From Nitrospinae bacterium AH_259_B05_G02_I21 (GTDB lineage: Bacteria; JADFOP01): DNA of 50,657 bases. Made by a program: the position numbers and the translations under genes. The stretch spans positions 1 through 50,657 of the forward strand of contig JALLOF010000010.1 in NCBI GenBank assembly GCA_027717595.1, in the 5' to 3' direction. Positions 43,740 to 50,657 of this stretch are shown piece after piece; positions within the stretch are counted from its first letter, which is position 1; each line of letters opens with the position of its first letter. Under the pieces are notes generated by a model. It did not search any database, was not told the DNA's origin, and saw only the letters and a list, made by a program, of their open reading frames with translations.

Positions 43740-44663
43740 ATGCCGCCCACGAGGCCGCCGGCCTTACAACGGGGAGACCGCGTGGCCCTGGTCGCCCCCG
43801 CCGGGCCCGTCTCGCGACGGGCCCTGGGCCAGGCCCGGTCCGCCCTGCGCGCCCTCGACCTGGACGTGGAGACCATCGGTGAGCCGACCGCCAGGCTCCG
43901 CTATCTGGCGGGGCCCGATGAGGCGCGTGTCAAAGCCCTCCACGAGGCCTTCGCCGACCCCGAGGTGCGGGCCATCCTCGCCCTGAGGGGCGGCTACGGC
44001 ACAACCCGGCTTCTGCCGCTGCTCGACCTTGAACTCATCCGGGCCAACCCGACCATCTTCATCGGCTCAAGCGACGTAACGGCGTTGCTCACCGTGCTCA
44101 CCCAGCAGGCGGGCCTCGTCGCCTTCCACGGACCCGGCGCCGCCGACGCCTTCTTTCGGCAGGCCGACCCGGCCGTGCTGGAGCGCTTCTGGCGCCTGGT
44201 CAGCGTCCCCAAGCCACTGGGACAGGTCCGTCCCGGGGAGCTTCGGGCCCTGCGGGGGGGACGAGCCCGAGGCCGCCTCGTCGGGGGCTGTCTCTCCTTG
44301 CTGGCCGCCACCTCCGGCACTCCCTGGCAGCTCGAGGCCCAAGGCGCCGTCCTCTTTCTCGAAGACGTGGGCGAGGCCGCCTACCGAATCGACCGGATGC
44401 TGACCCAGCTCGACCAGACCGGGGCGATCGAGGGGGTCGTGGCCGTCGTGGTGGGCGAGATGGTCCGCTGCCGGGTGCCCCGGGGCGAGGCCTGGAGCCT
44501 CGACGACGTCCTCCTCGACCGCCTCGGCCCGCTGGAGGTGCCCATCCTGGCGGGGTTCCCGGCGGGCCACGGCCGAAACGAGGTGGTCCTGCCCCTCGGG
44601 GTCGAGGTGGAGGTCGACGCCGAGGCGGGTTCACTCACGGTCCTAGAGGCCGCCGTCTCATGA
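43740..44663 (+). CDS. ldcA: Muramoyltetrapeptide L,D-carboxypeptidase (S66 family)
   Basis: Removes the terminal D-Ala from murein tetrapeptides in the cytoplasm during peptidoglycan recycling. N-terminal LQRGDRVALVAPAGPVSRR and RGGYGTTRLLPLLD are family blocks. The catalytic Ser is in IGSSDVTALL near 114, Glu in LFLEDVGEAAYRIDRML and His in GFPAGHGRNEVVLPLG. Length of 307 aa is normal. Its stop overlaps the ATG of the next gene (ATGA). It opens a three-gene recycling operon ending with mpl. Confidence 0.9.
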   Translation: MPPTRPPALQRGDRVALVAPAGPVSRRALGQARSALRALDLDVETIGEPTARLRYLAGPDEARVKALHEAFADPEVRAILALRGGYGTTRLLPLLDLELIRANPTIFIGSSDVTALLTVLTQQAGLVAFHGPGAADAFFRQADPAVLERFWRLVSVPKPLGQVRPGELRALRGGRARGRLVGGCLSLLAATSGTPWQLEAQGAVLFLEDVGEAAYRIDRMLTQLDQTGAIEGVVAVVVGEMVRCRVPRGEAWSLDDVLLDRLGPLEVPILAGFPAGHGRNEVVLPLGVEVEVDAEAGSLTVLEAAVS

Positions 44664-45796
44664 AAGGTTTCGAGGCTCCCGCCACCGTGCTGCGCGAAGC
44701 CGCCGACTCAGGGGTCTTCCCCGGCGCCGTGGCGCGGGTCGGGGTCGGCGGGGAGCTGATTTGGGAGGAGGCCGTCGGATGGGCGGCCCTCGCCCCGGCC
44801 CGAAGAGCCGCCACGGTGGAGACCGTCTACGACGTGGCCTCGGTCACCAAGGTCGCCGCCACCGCCTCGGCCGCCTGTCTACTCGTCGGCAGGGGAGCCC
44901 TGGGGCTCGATGACCCGGTCGGGAAGCACCTCTCCGGCTGGCCGGCGGACAAGGCCCCTGTGACCGTCCGCCACCTGCTTGGCCACACGGCGGGCTTCGC
45001 AGGCTGGAAGGCCTACGGGCGGATGTGGCTCGAGGTAGACGACCTCAAGGGTCACGAAGCGCGCCCGTCGTCGTCCTCGCGGGCCTGGATGCTCGAGACC
45101 ATCGTGGGCGACGACCTCATCGCCGAGCCAGGCACCGCGTGCACATACTCCGACCCAGGCTACATAGTGCTCTGGGAGCTGCTGGAGCGCATCGTCGGCG
45201 AGCCCCTGGATGTGTGGCTCTCCCGGGAGCTTTTCGGGCCCCTGGGGATGGACGCCACCGGGTTCGTGGACCTGACCACCGAGGGGTCCCCGCCCGCCTC
45301 AAGCGAGCGCATCGCGCCCACCGAGGATTGCCCGACCCGTGGCCGTCCGCTCTGCGGCGAAGTCCAGGACCTCAACGCCTGGGCCCTGGGCGGGGTGGCG
45401 GGCCATGCGGGGCTCTTCACCACGGCGGCCGACCTCCACCGCCTCGGGGCCGCCTGGCTCGCGGCCGTCAAGGGAGACGGCGAGGGCCCCTTCAACCCCG
45501 ACTCCGCCCTGGAATTTTTTCGCCTTCAGCGGCCCGATCTCGACAGCCCCTTCGCCCTAGGCTGGGACAGCCCCCAGGGCGAAGGCTCCCTTGCCGGCCA
45601 AAGGCTCGGCCCGTCCGCACGGGGCCACTGGGGCTACACCGGCTGCAGCCTCTGGCTCGAGCCCACCCGCGGGCTCGTCATCGTCCTGTTGACGAACCGG
45701 GTCCACCCTCACGACACCCCGCCCGAGGAGATGTCGGCCCTCAGGCCCCGCCTCCACGACGCCGCCGTGGCCGCAGCCGAGGAGGCCCTTGGGTGA
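44660..45796 (+). CDS. Serine hydrolase (class C beta-lactamase/PBP4* family)
   Basis: A 378-aa penicillin-binding-protein-like hydrolase. The active-site SxxK is VASVTKVAATAS near residue 60. YSDPGYIVLWELLE carries the Tyr of the YxN-type motif. HWGYTGCSLWLEP is in the place of the KTG/HxG motif. No signal peptide is visible, so it probably works in the cytoplasm on murein-derived peptides (inference from ldcA and mpl on either side). Overlaps both neighbours by four bases (ATGA and GTGA). True substrate unknown. Confidence 0.82.
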   Translation: MKGFEAPATVLREAADSGVFPGAVARVGVGGELIWEEAVGWAALAPARRAATVETVYDVASVTKVAATASAACLLVGRGALGLDDPVGKHLSGWPADKAPVTVRHLLGHTAGFAGWKAYGRMWLEVDDLKGHEARPSSSSRAWMLETIVGDDLIAEPGTACTYSDPGYIVLWELLERIVGEPLDVWLSRELFGPLGMDATGFVDLTTEGSPPASSERIAPTEDCPTRGRPLCGEVQDLNAWALGGVAGHAGLFTTAADLHRLGAAWLAAVKGDGEGPFNPDSALEFFRLQRPDLDSPFALGWDSPQGEGSLAGQRLGPSARGHWGYTGCSLWLEPTRGLVIVLLTNRVHPHDTPPEEMSALRPRLHDAAVAAAEEALG

Positions 45797-47226
45797 AGCG
45801 CCCCCCCCTGCCTTCGGCTGAGGGCGTCGGCCATGTCCACCTTATCGCCGTCGGAGGAACCGGCATGGGGGCCCTGGCCGGGCTCTTCGCGCAGACGGGC
45901 CGCCGGGTCACCGGCAGCGACGGGCCCCTCTACCCGCCCATCAGCGAGTTGCTTCGCGACCTCAAGATTCCCGTGGCCGAGGGCTACCGGCCCGAGCACC
46001 TCTCGGGGCGGCCCGACCTCGTGGTGGTCGGCAACGCTGTGGGCCGAGAGAACCCCGAGGCCCAGGCGGCCTTCGAGCTCGGCCTGCCGGTGGCCTCCAT
46101 GCCCGAGGCCCTCGCCCACTACTTCATCGGCGAGCGCCATTCCGTCGTCGTCGCCGGCACCCACGGCAAAACGTTCACGGCGAGTCTCGTGGCCTGGATG
46201 CTCGAGACGGCGGGCAGGAAACCGGGATTCCTCATCGGGGGGATTCCGAAAAACTTCGGCGTCAACTTCGCCGCAGGCGGCGGGGAGATCTTCGTCGTCG
46301 AGGGCGACGAGTACGACACGGCCTTCTTCGACAAGGGCCCGAAATTCCTCCACTACAGGCCCCGCACCCTCCTGGTCACCTCCATCGAGTTCGACCACGC
46401 CGACATCTATCCCGACCTGGAAGCAATCGAGGCGAACTTCCACCGGCTACTCGAGCTGGTTCCGGCCTCGGGCCTTACGGTGCTCTGCGCCGACGACCCC
46501 CGGGTCGTCCTGCTTGCGGCCTCGGCTCCGTGTCGGTCCGAGACCTACGGGCTCGGGCCGTCGGCCCTCTGGCGGGCCGAGGAGGTCCGGGTGAGCGAGG
46601 AGGGGACCAGCTTCCGCGTCGTCCGCGACGGGGAGCCCTACAGGCCGTATTGGTGGAGCGCGCTCGGGCGCCACAACGTGCAAAACGCGCTCGGCGCCAT
46701 CGCGGTGGCCCACGAGGTTGGGCTCACCTACGACCAGGTGAGCGCGGCGCTGAACAGCTTCGCGGGGGTTAGGCGACGCCAGGAGACCCTGGGCGAGCCG
46801 GGCGGAGTGCTAGTCGTAGAAGATTTCGCCCACCACCCGACTGCCGTCCGCTCCACCGTCTCGGCCGTGAGGGAGCGCTACCCCGACCGTCGCCTCTGGG
46901 CGGTGTTCGAGCCCCGCACCAACACCTCCCGCCGGCGGGTCTTCCAAGACGCCTACGCCGAGAGCTTCGAGGGGGCCGACCAGGTGGTCGTCGCCGCCGT
47001 CCACCGCGCCGAAGCCCTCGAGCCCGAGGAGCGCTTCGACCCGGAGCGATTGGCTGCTGATCTTTCTACCAGAGGCATCGCTGCACGCTCTATCCCAGAG
47101 GTTGAGGACATCGTGGAGACCATCGCCTCCGAGGCGGCCGAAGGCGACGTGGTGCTCATCATGTCCAACGGCGCCTTCGGCGGCATCTACGGCAAGCTCT
47201 TGGAAACGCTGGAGGCGCGGGGATAG
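45793..47226 (+). CDS. mpl: UDP-MurNAc:L-Ala-gamma-D-Glu-meso-DAP ligase
   Basis: Joins recycled murein tripeptide to UDP-MurNAc. Start is GTG, overlapping the previous stop (GTGA). The 477-aa protein has the Mur-ligase architecture: GHVHLIAVGGTGMGALAGLF (Rossmann), P-loop VVAGTHGKTFTASLVAWML near residue 120 with GTHGKT, VVEGDEYDTAFFD and SIEFDHADIYPDLEAIE, then GRHNVQNALGAIAVA and C-terminal FEPRTNTSRRRVF. FGVNFAAG and the SEL.DLKIPV.EG block are typical of Mpl rather than MurC. The longer frame from 45025 is an artefact of overlap with the serine hydrolase. Confidence 0.92.
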   Translation: MKRPPLPSAEGVGHVHLIAVGGTGMGALAGLFAQTGRRVTGSDGPLYPPISELLRDLKIPVAEGYRPEHLSGRPDLVVVGNAVGRENPEAQAAFELGLPVASMPEALAHYFIGERHSVVVAGTHGKTFTASLVAWMLETAGRKPGFLIGGIPKNFGVNFAAGGGEIFVVEGDEYDTAFFDKGPKFLHYRPRTLLVTSIEFDHADIYPDLEAIEANFHRLLELVPASGLTVLCADDPRVVLLAASAPCRSETYGLGPSALWRAEEVRVSEEGTSFRVVRDGEPYRPYWWSALGRHNVQNALGAIAVAHEVGLTYDQVSAALNSFAGVRRRQETLGEPGGVLVVEDFAHHPTAVRSTVSAVRERYPDRRLWAVFEPRTNTSRRRVFQDAYAESFEGADQVVVAAVHRAEALEPEERFDPERLAADLSTRGIAARSIPEVEDIVETIASEAAEGDVVLIMSNGAFGGIYGKLLETLEARG

Positions 47227-47250
47227 ACGTAAGCGACACACAAGACACCG

Positions 47251-47291
47251 CCCCCGGCCGGGGGGCATGGGCTTGCACCAGCGGCCGGGGG
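47251..47291. terminator. Hairpin between convergent mpl and the Spy-like gene
   Basis: CCCCCGGCCG pairs with CGGCCGGGGG across a 21-base loop, 24 bases after the mpl stop. No T-tract. It may serve both directions. Confidence 0.45.
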
Positions 47292-47337
47292 TGGTGGTGG
47301 GCGGGGATGTCAAGTAGGCCTGGGCGGCCGTGTCGTG

Positions 47338-47841
47338 CTATTTACGCCGCCGCTCGTGTAGCTTCTTTCGGATGTCCCGGTGGAACTGCTTCCGGAAGAG
47401 GACGTACTTGGCGTAGCGGCGGGTGCCTAGAATCTGGAGCACCTCGGCCCCGCGGTCGGCCCTGATCCGGTGGCGGCGGTCGCGAACACTATCGTACTCG
47501 CTAAGGATCGCCTTGAGCTCGGCTTCCGGCGCATCCCGGTCCACGGCGGCCCGCAGCTTCTCCGACACCGCCCTTCGCTCCTTGTGCAGGGCACGGAACT
47601 GGTCCCGGAACCGGTCGAAGGACTGGGTCATCTTCTGACGGGTCGCCGAGTCGAGCTGTATCTCCTCGACGAGCCGCTCGAGGAAGGCCGCGCGAATCCG
47701 CTCCCTGCGCTGCTCCCAATCCTTCCCCTTCATGGCATGGGACGCCCGGCCCTTATCCGACGGGACCTGGGCGGCGCCAGCAGCCGGCATAACGACGATG
47801 GCCAAGGCCGCTGCCATTCCCATAATCCAACTTCGTCGCAT
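47338..47841 (-). CDS. Periplasmic Spy/CpxP-like (LTXXQ-type) stress protein
   Basis: A 167-aa protein with a signal peptide (MRRSWIMGMAAALAIVVMP, cut near GAAQ). The mature part is a charged all-helical protein (LERLVEEIQLDSATRQKM, then FRDQFRALHKERRAVSEKL) typical of Spy/CpxP/ZraP/CnrX folds. The usual LTxxQ appears as LDSATRQ. GGAGG precedes the ATG at 47841; the frame upstream to 47907 is not conserved. It is the third gene after sigma and anti-sigma (63-bp gap), so it may sense or buffer envelope or metal stress for that pair (inference). Confidence 0.65.
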   Translation of the reverse strand: MRRSWIMGMAAALAIVVMPAAGAAQVPSDKGRASHAMKGKDWEQRRERIRAAFLERLVEEIQLDSATRQKMTQSFDRFRDQFRALHKERRAVSEKLRAAVDRDAPEAELKAILSEYDSVRDRRHRIRADRGAEVLQILGTRRYAKYVLFRKQFHRDIRKKLHERRRK

Positions 47842-47903
47842 TGGTTGTTTCCTCCTTCTGGAGGGACTCCCTACACCTGGTACGGTTGAATCCATTGACT
47901 GTC

Positions 47904-48467
47904 TCATATCGTTCTCAGAAGCCTATTCAGCTCGTCGGCCGGCAGGGCCTCCAGCGCCCTCAACGTCTCGGCGTCCACAGGCTCGGCCTCCAGCAGGTCT
48001 CCGCCCTCGCCCTCCATGGCCATGGCCTCGGAGAGGACTTCGAGCTCATCGACCGACAGGCTCGCCAGGATGCTCGCCCGATTGGGCCCGAAGAGGTACG
48101 GCCTCATGGTGAGCGAGAAGCCCATCACGCAGACCAGCACGACCGCCGCGGTCGCCAGCGCCGGCTTCAGGCGCGGCAGCTCCCAGGCCTCGGCCAGCCA
48201 CTCCCGGGCCCGATCGACGAAGCTGGGGGCCGCCTGCTCGAGGCGGGCCGCCCTCAAGACCTTCTGGAGCATCGTGGCCCAATTGGGCTCGACCTGCTCA
48301 CCAAGGGCCGCGGGGCTGAAGGCCGCCCGCGTGAGTCTAAGCATCTCCGCCTCGGCCCGACACTCGCCGCAGGCCTCGAGATGGTGCTCGACGCCGGCGG
48401 CCTCGCTCGAGGCCAGAAGCCCGGCGAGCCACTCGGGCAATCGCTCATGTGTGGTCTGACAGCTCAT
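47904..48467 (-). CDS. Anti-sigma factor with zinc finger (ZAS/zf-HC2) and membrane helix
   Basis: A 187-aa protein. The cytoplasmic N-terminus MSCQTTHERLPEWLAGLL has a ZAS-type HHLEACGECRAE motif (H-x3-C-x2-C) near 27-38. A membrane helix lies at about 101-120 (LATAAVVLVCVMGFSLTM), followed by an acidic periplasmic tail (ELEVLSEAMAMEGEGGDLLE). The ATG overlaps the TGA of the sigma gene (ATGA). This is the classical arrangement of an ECF sigma and its cognate membrane anti-sigma. Confidence 0.8.
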   Translation of the reverse strand: MSCQTTHERLPEWLAGLLASSEAAGVEHHLEACGECRAEAEMLRLTRAAFSPAALGEQVEPNWATMLQKVLRAARLEQAAPSFVDRAREWLAEAWELPRLKPALATAAVVLVCVMGFSLTMRPYLFGPNRASILASLSVDELEVLSEAMAMEGEGGDLLEAEPVDAETLRALEALPADELNRLLRTI

Positions 48468-49012
48468 CGGTCCTGCTTCTGCTCGGCAAGAACCATGGTC
48501 CGCAGGTTCTTCACCGCGTGGTGGTAATTGCTCTTTGCCGTGCCTTCGGAACACCGCATAATCTCGGCAATCTCCTTGAAGGAGACTTCCTCCACGACCC
48601 TCAGCAGAAGGGTCTCCCGCTGGCGCTCAGGCAGCTGGTCGATAACCCCCCGGAGGGCCTTGAAGTCCTCCGACGACGTGTTGGCGGCCGCCTCGGCCCG
48701 CTCCAGCCCCAGGTGTTCGGCGTAGCCTTCAGACTTGCGACGGGCCCGTTCGGCGTCGCGCATCGCGTTCTTGCACAGGTTGAGCGCAATCCGATACAGC
48801 CACGTCTGGAGGCTCGCCTGGCCGCGAAAGCGTCCGATGGCCCGATGGGCCCGAAGGAACGTCCGCTGGACGACATCCTGGGCCTCCTCCGGGTCCCGCA
48901 TCCACCGCAAGGCCAGGTAGTAGATGCGGCGCTGGTTGCTCTCGACGAACTCGGCGAAGGCCACTTCATCGCCAGCCTTGAGCCGCCCCAGCAGGTTTGC
49001 TTCAGCATCCAC
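48464..49012 (-). CDS. ECF RNA polymerase sigma factor (RpoE-like)
   Basis: A 182-aa sigma-70 family protein with regions 2 and 4 only. Region 2: FAEFVESNQRRIYYLALRWM, then PEEAQDVVQRTFLRAHRAI and LQTWLYRIALNLCKN. Region 4: LPERQRETLLLRVVEEVS and FKEIAEIMRCSEGTAKSNYH. The start is GTG with GGGAGGG five bases away; the longer frame upstream is arginine-rich and unconserved. Autoregulation is likely, since a TTCAACC-16-GTCTAA element lies just upstream. It is co-transcribed with its anti-sigma. Confidence 0.87.
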   Translation of the reverse strand: MDAEANLLGRLKAGDEVAFAEFVESNQRRIYYLALRWMRDPEEAQDVVQRTFLRAHRAIGRFRGQASLQTWLYRIALNLCKNAMRDAERARRKSEGYAEHLGLERAEAAANTSSEDFKALRGVIDQLPERQRETLLLRVVEEVSFKEIAEIMRCSEGTAKSNYHHAVKNLRTMVLAEQKQDR

Positions 49013-49038
49013 GAATCCCTCCCACGTGGCTTTACCCC

Positions 49039-49067
49039 TTAGACCCTCAAAGGGCGAAGAGGTTGAA
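49039..49067 (-). promoter_or_regulatory. ECF-type promoter before the sigma gene
   Basis: Minus strand TTCAACC, 16-bp spacer and GTCTAA. This has the AAC core and TCTAA of RpoE-like promoters and places the transcript start about 20 bases before the GTG. Confidence 0.45.
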
Positions 49068-49116
49068 TCCCCCCGGGCGGCGACGGCGGCCTGCTCGGGG
49101 AGGGGCCGGCGGCCCC

Positions 49117-50430
49117 CTACCGGCTGCGCAAGATCCGCAGGTACGCCAACTCGCGCGGTATCTCTTGGTCTTCGCAGTAGTTGTGGGCAGCCAGCACCTG
49201 GAGGTCCTTCAGCACCCGCTCGTCGCCCTCGAACAGGACCGTCTCGGAGCCCTTCTCGGAGAGAATCCAACCCACCTCCAGCAGCGCCATGACGCTCTTG
49301 GCGCTGTAGCGCTCCTGGCCGACGAGGACGTAGACGTCGGTGCCGAACTCGTTGACGATGAGCGAGACGTAGGTGGCCGGACGGGCGTGGAAGCCCAGCG
49401 GCTTTGGCAGGGGCAGCTCCACTCGCTCCATGTGGGCGTAGCTCGTCAACAACGCCTCGGCGCACCGGTTGGCTTTCTCCAGGTAGGCGACGGCGGCCTG
49501 GTAGAGGTGATTGATGGCGTGGTCGAGCAGCTCTCCCTTGTCCACAAGCTCACACATCCGTTTCTTGATGAGGTTGCGACGGATCGGGCCGAGGTGGCGC
49601 TCGTAGAAATGTGTGAGCCAGCGCAGCGCCTCCAGCAGGTGGAGGCTGGTCGCGCACGTTCCCCGCAGGCGGGGGAGACCGGCGTTCTCGGCCTCCAAGG
49701 CGGTGCGGCTCACGTAGGTGTCGTAATCGGACTGGACGCCCTGGAGAAGGTTCTTGATCTTCTGGACCTTCTTGACATCGAGCCTTGTGGGGATCACATC
49801 GAGGAGCTCATGGGGCGGGAGCCCTGGCTGGACCCCGAAGTCGCGGGCCAAGCCGTAGACCTTGCGCACATTGCGCACGAGCGCGAGCATCCGGGCATCG
49901 CCGTCCTCTACCTCGACCGGCTCGCTTGTGCGAGGCAGCGTGCCCGGCAGTCGAGCATCGGTGCTCGCCTGGGGCAGCGCCGCCGCCTCGGGAAGCGCCA
50001 GGCCCAGTTGCGTCGCCTCCCGACACGCCTCCTTGGCCAGCCGTTGCAACGACTCGTTGAGGAACGCCATGGTGGCCCCAAGCTCCTCGAGGAAGCGCCT
50101 GTCATCCTCGTCGAGGTGTTCCAGGTAGCGGCGCTCAAAGCGGTCCAGGATGTGTCGTACATGGAAGGACGCGATGCCTAGGTTGCGGACGGAGGCCACC
50201 TGTTCGGTGTGATATTCCCAGGCGGCGTTCTCCCGGGCGCCGTGGTCGTCGAGGTAGGTCTCGTACGCGCGCGCTTCGTTGAGCAGGGTCGAGTATTGGT
50301 GCTTTGTGTAGGGAGGTGAGGTGGCCAGCAGACCTTGGAGGATGGCAAGGAAGGGGCGTGAGGCGCTCTTGGCTTGCGCGCGGAAATCGTCGAGGTCGAA
50401 CCCGCCTCCGTCGGTCACAGAATCACCCAT
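49117..50430 (-). CDS. HPr domain fused to a long helical N-terminal region
   Basis: A 437-aa protein. The last 100 residues are an HPr-like domain: VELPLPKPLGFHARPATYVS holds the phospho-His (near 348) and the ARPA motif, and SAKSVMALLEVGW is the second HPr helix region. The preceding 330 residues are all-helical, soluble and unrecognised, with an Ala-rich stretch (LPEAAALPQASTDARL). The canonical HPr is about 85 aa, so this is a fusion. ATG at 50430 is preceded by AGGTGA. An almost perfect sigma-70 promoter lies upstream. The nearby EIIA-like protein (31985) could be a partner in a regulatory PTS; no EI is in the window. Confidence 0.75.
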   Translation of the reverse strand: MGDSVTDGGGFDLDDFRAQAKSASRPFLAILQGLLATSPPYTKHQYSTLLNEARAYETYLDDHGARENAAWEYHTEQVASVRNLGIASFHVRHILDRFERRYLEHLDEDDRRFLEELGATMAFLNESLQRLAKEACREATQLGLALPEAAALPQASTDARLPGTLPRTSEPVEVEDGDARMLALVRNVRKVYGLARDFGVQPGLPPHELLDVIPTRLDVKKVQKIKNLLQGVQSDYDTYVSRTALEAENAGLPRLRGTCATSLHLLEALRWLTHFYERHLGPIRRNLIKKRMCELVDKGELLDHAINHLYQAAVAYLEKANRCAEALLTSYAHMERVELPLPKPLGFHARPATYVSLIVNEFGTDVYVLVGQERYSAKSVMALLEVGWILSEKGSETVLFEGDERVLKDLQVLAAHNYCEDQEIPRELAYLRILRSR

Positions 50431-50476
50431 GAACTTCACCTGGCGAGGGACAGGGAGGCGCACACCTTGGCCTTTC

Positions 50477-50505
50477 CTTATAGACCTTTACAAGGAAGGT
50501 GTCAA
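50477..50505 (-). promoter_or_regulatory. Strong sigma-70 promoter of the HPr-fusion gene
   Basis: Minus strand perfect TTGACA, 17-bp spacer and TATAAG. The transcript would start near 50470, about 40 bases before the ATG. Confidence 0.75.
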
Positions 50506-50570
50506 GCAGGGTGAGCCCAAAATCAAACGAGGCTGCCTGGGCCGTGGACTGCGAAGCACCCGGGCCTCGA

Positions 50571-50657
50571 TGGGTAGTGTCCTAATTTGAACTGAACACC
50601 CACCACCCTGGAGCTTTCACGACGATCTCCTCGCCGTAGCCCGCCCGATGGGGCCTC
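50571..50657 (-). mobile_element. Mobile-element end fragment, copy B (inverted, runs off the window)
   Basis: The reverse complement matches 25909-25992 with about five mismatches, including the frame ending KAPGWWVFSSN and a stop at 50585-50587. The terminus is TTAGGACACTACCC. The element continues beyond the right edge, so its full size and any transposase cannot be seen here. Confidence 0.6.

Overview
The window is high-GC bacterial chromosome, probably from an uncultured diderm. Signal peptides, a lipobox lipoprotein, two outer-membrane porins and meso-diaminopimelate murein-recycling genes support an outer membrane. Gene content (acyl-ACP desaturase, Mug-type glycosylase with GTAVG, rSAM-associated glycosyltransferase, amidase-gerMN-murI-rph-rdgB operon) recalls lineages such as NC10, Tectomicrobia, Nitrospinota or Desulfobacterota. 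I cannot place it more precisely from sequence alone.

Layout. 0-8.5 kb: a comM scrap, an acyl-ACP desaturase, a TPR lipoprotein-like secreted protein, a Mug/TDG glycosylase, a glycosyltransferase, a dCTP-deaminase/dUTPase-fold protein divergent from ftsK, and a small PP0621-type membrane protein. 8.5-10.4 kb: an AT-richer accessory island holding an IS transposase remnant, a tiny DUF4177-like gene, an IS-end-like repeat and a tight three-gene cassette of uncharacterised proteins. The island is bracketed by two nearly identical 18-bp palindromic repeats. 10.5-21.4 kb: a Cof-type HAD phosphatase divergent from larE, two tandem paralogous porins, and a histidine kinase-receiver-AAA+ regulator operon. 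21.6-25.5 kb: a five-gene operon (amidase, gerMN, murI, rph, rdgB) in which every junction is a 4-bp overlap, then tRNA-Pro(TGG). 25.5-26.0 kb: a repeat-rich gap with a mobile-element fragment. 26-34 kb: periplasmic YyaL-type thioredoxin protein, methyltransferase, SRAP/YedK, pckA, an EIIA-like PTS protein and an ACT-malic enzyme. 34-43 kb: small zinc-ribbon protein, quinone oxidoreductase, alpha/beta hydrolase, receiver protein, PduO adenosyltransferase, ThiI, a lipoprotein, and a large peptidoglycan-binding secreted protein split by a frameshift at a G7 run. 43.3-43.7 kb: an AT-rich gap with three clustered DnaA boxes. 43.7-47.2 kb: a murein-recycling operon (ldcA, serine hydrolase, mpl). 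47.3-50.4 kb: ECF sigma/anti-sigma/Spy-like module and an HPr-domain fusion protein. The right edge enters an inverted copy of the element fragment seen at 25.9 kb.

Themes. Cell-envelope work dominates: murein hydrolysis and recycling, porins, an envelope-stress sigma module and a peptidoglycan-binding protein. Regulation includes a phosphorelay operon, an orphan receiver and two unusual PTS-type proteins (EIIA-like beside malic enzyme and pckA; HPr fused to a helical domain). Best candidates for undescribed biology are the 8.5-10.4 kb cassette, the HPr fusion, the GAFTGA-deficient AAA+ regulator, the in-frame open extension behind larE, and the DnaA-box cluster at 43.6 kb. All family names come from recognising motifs by eye; no search was run.
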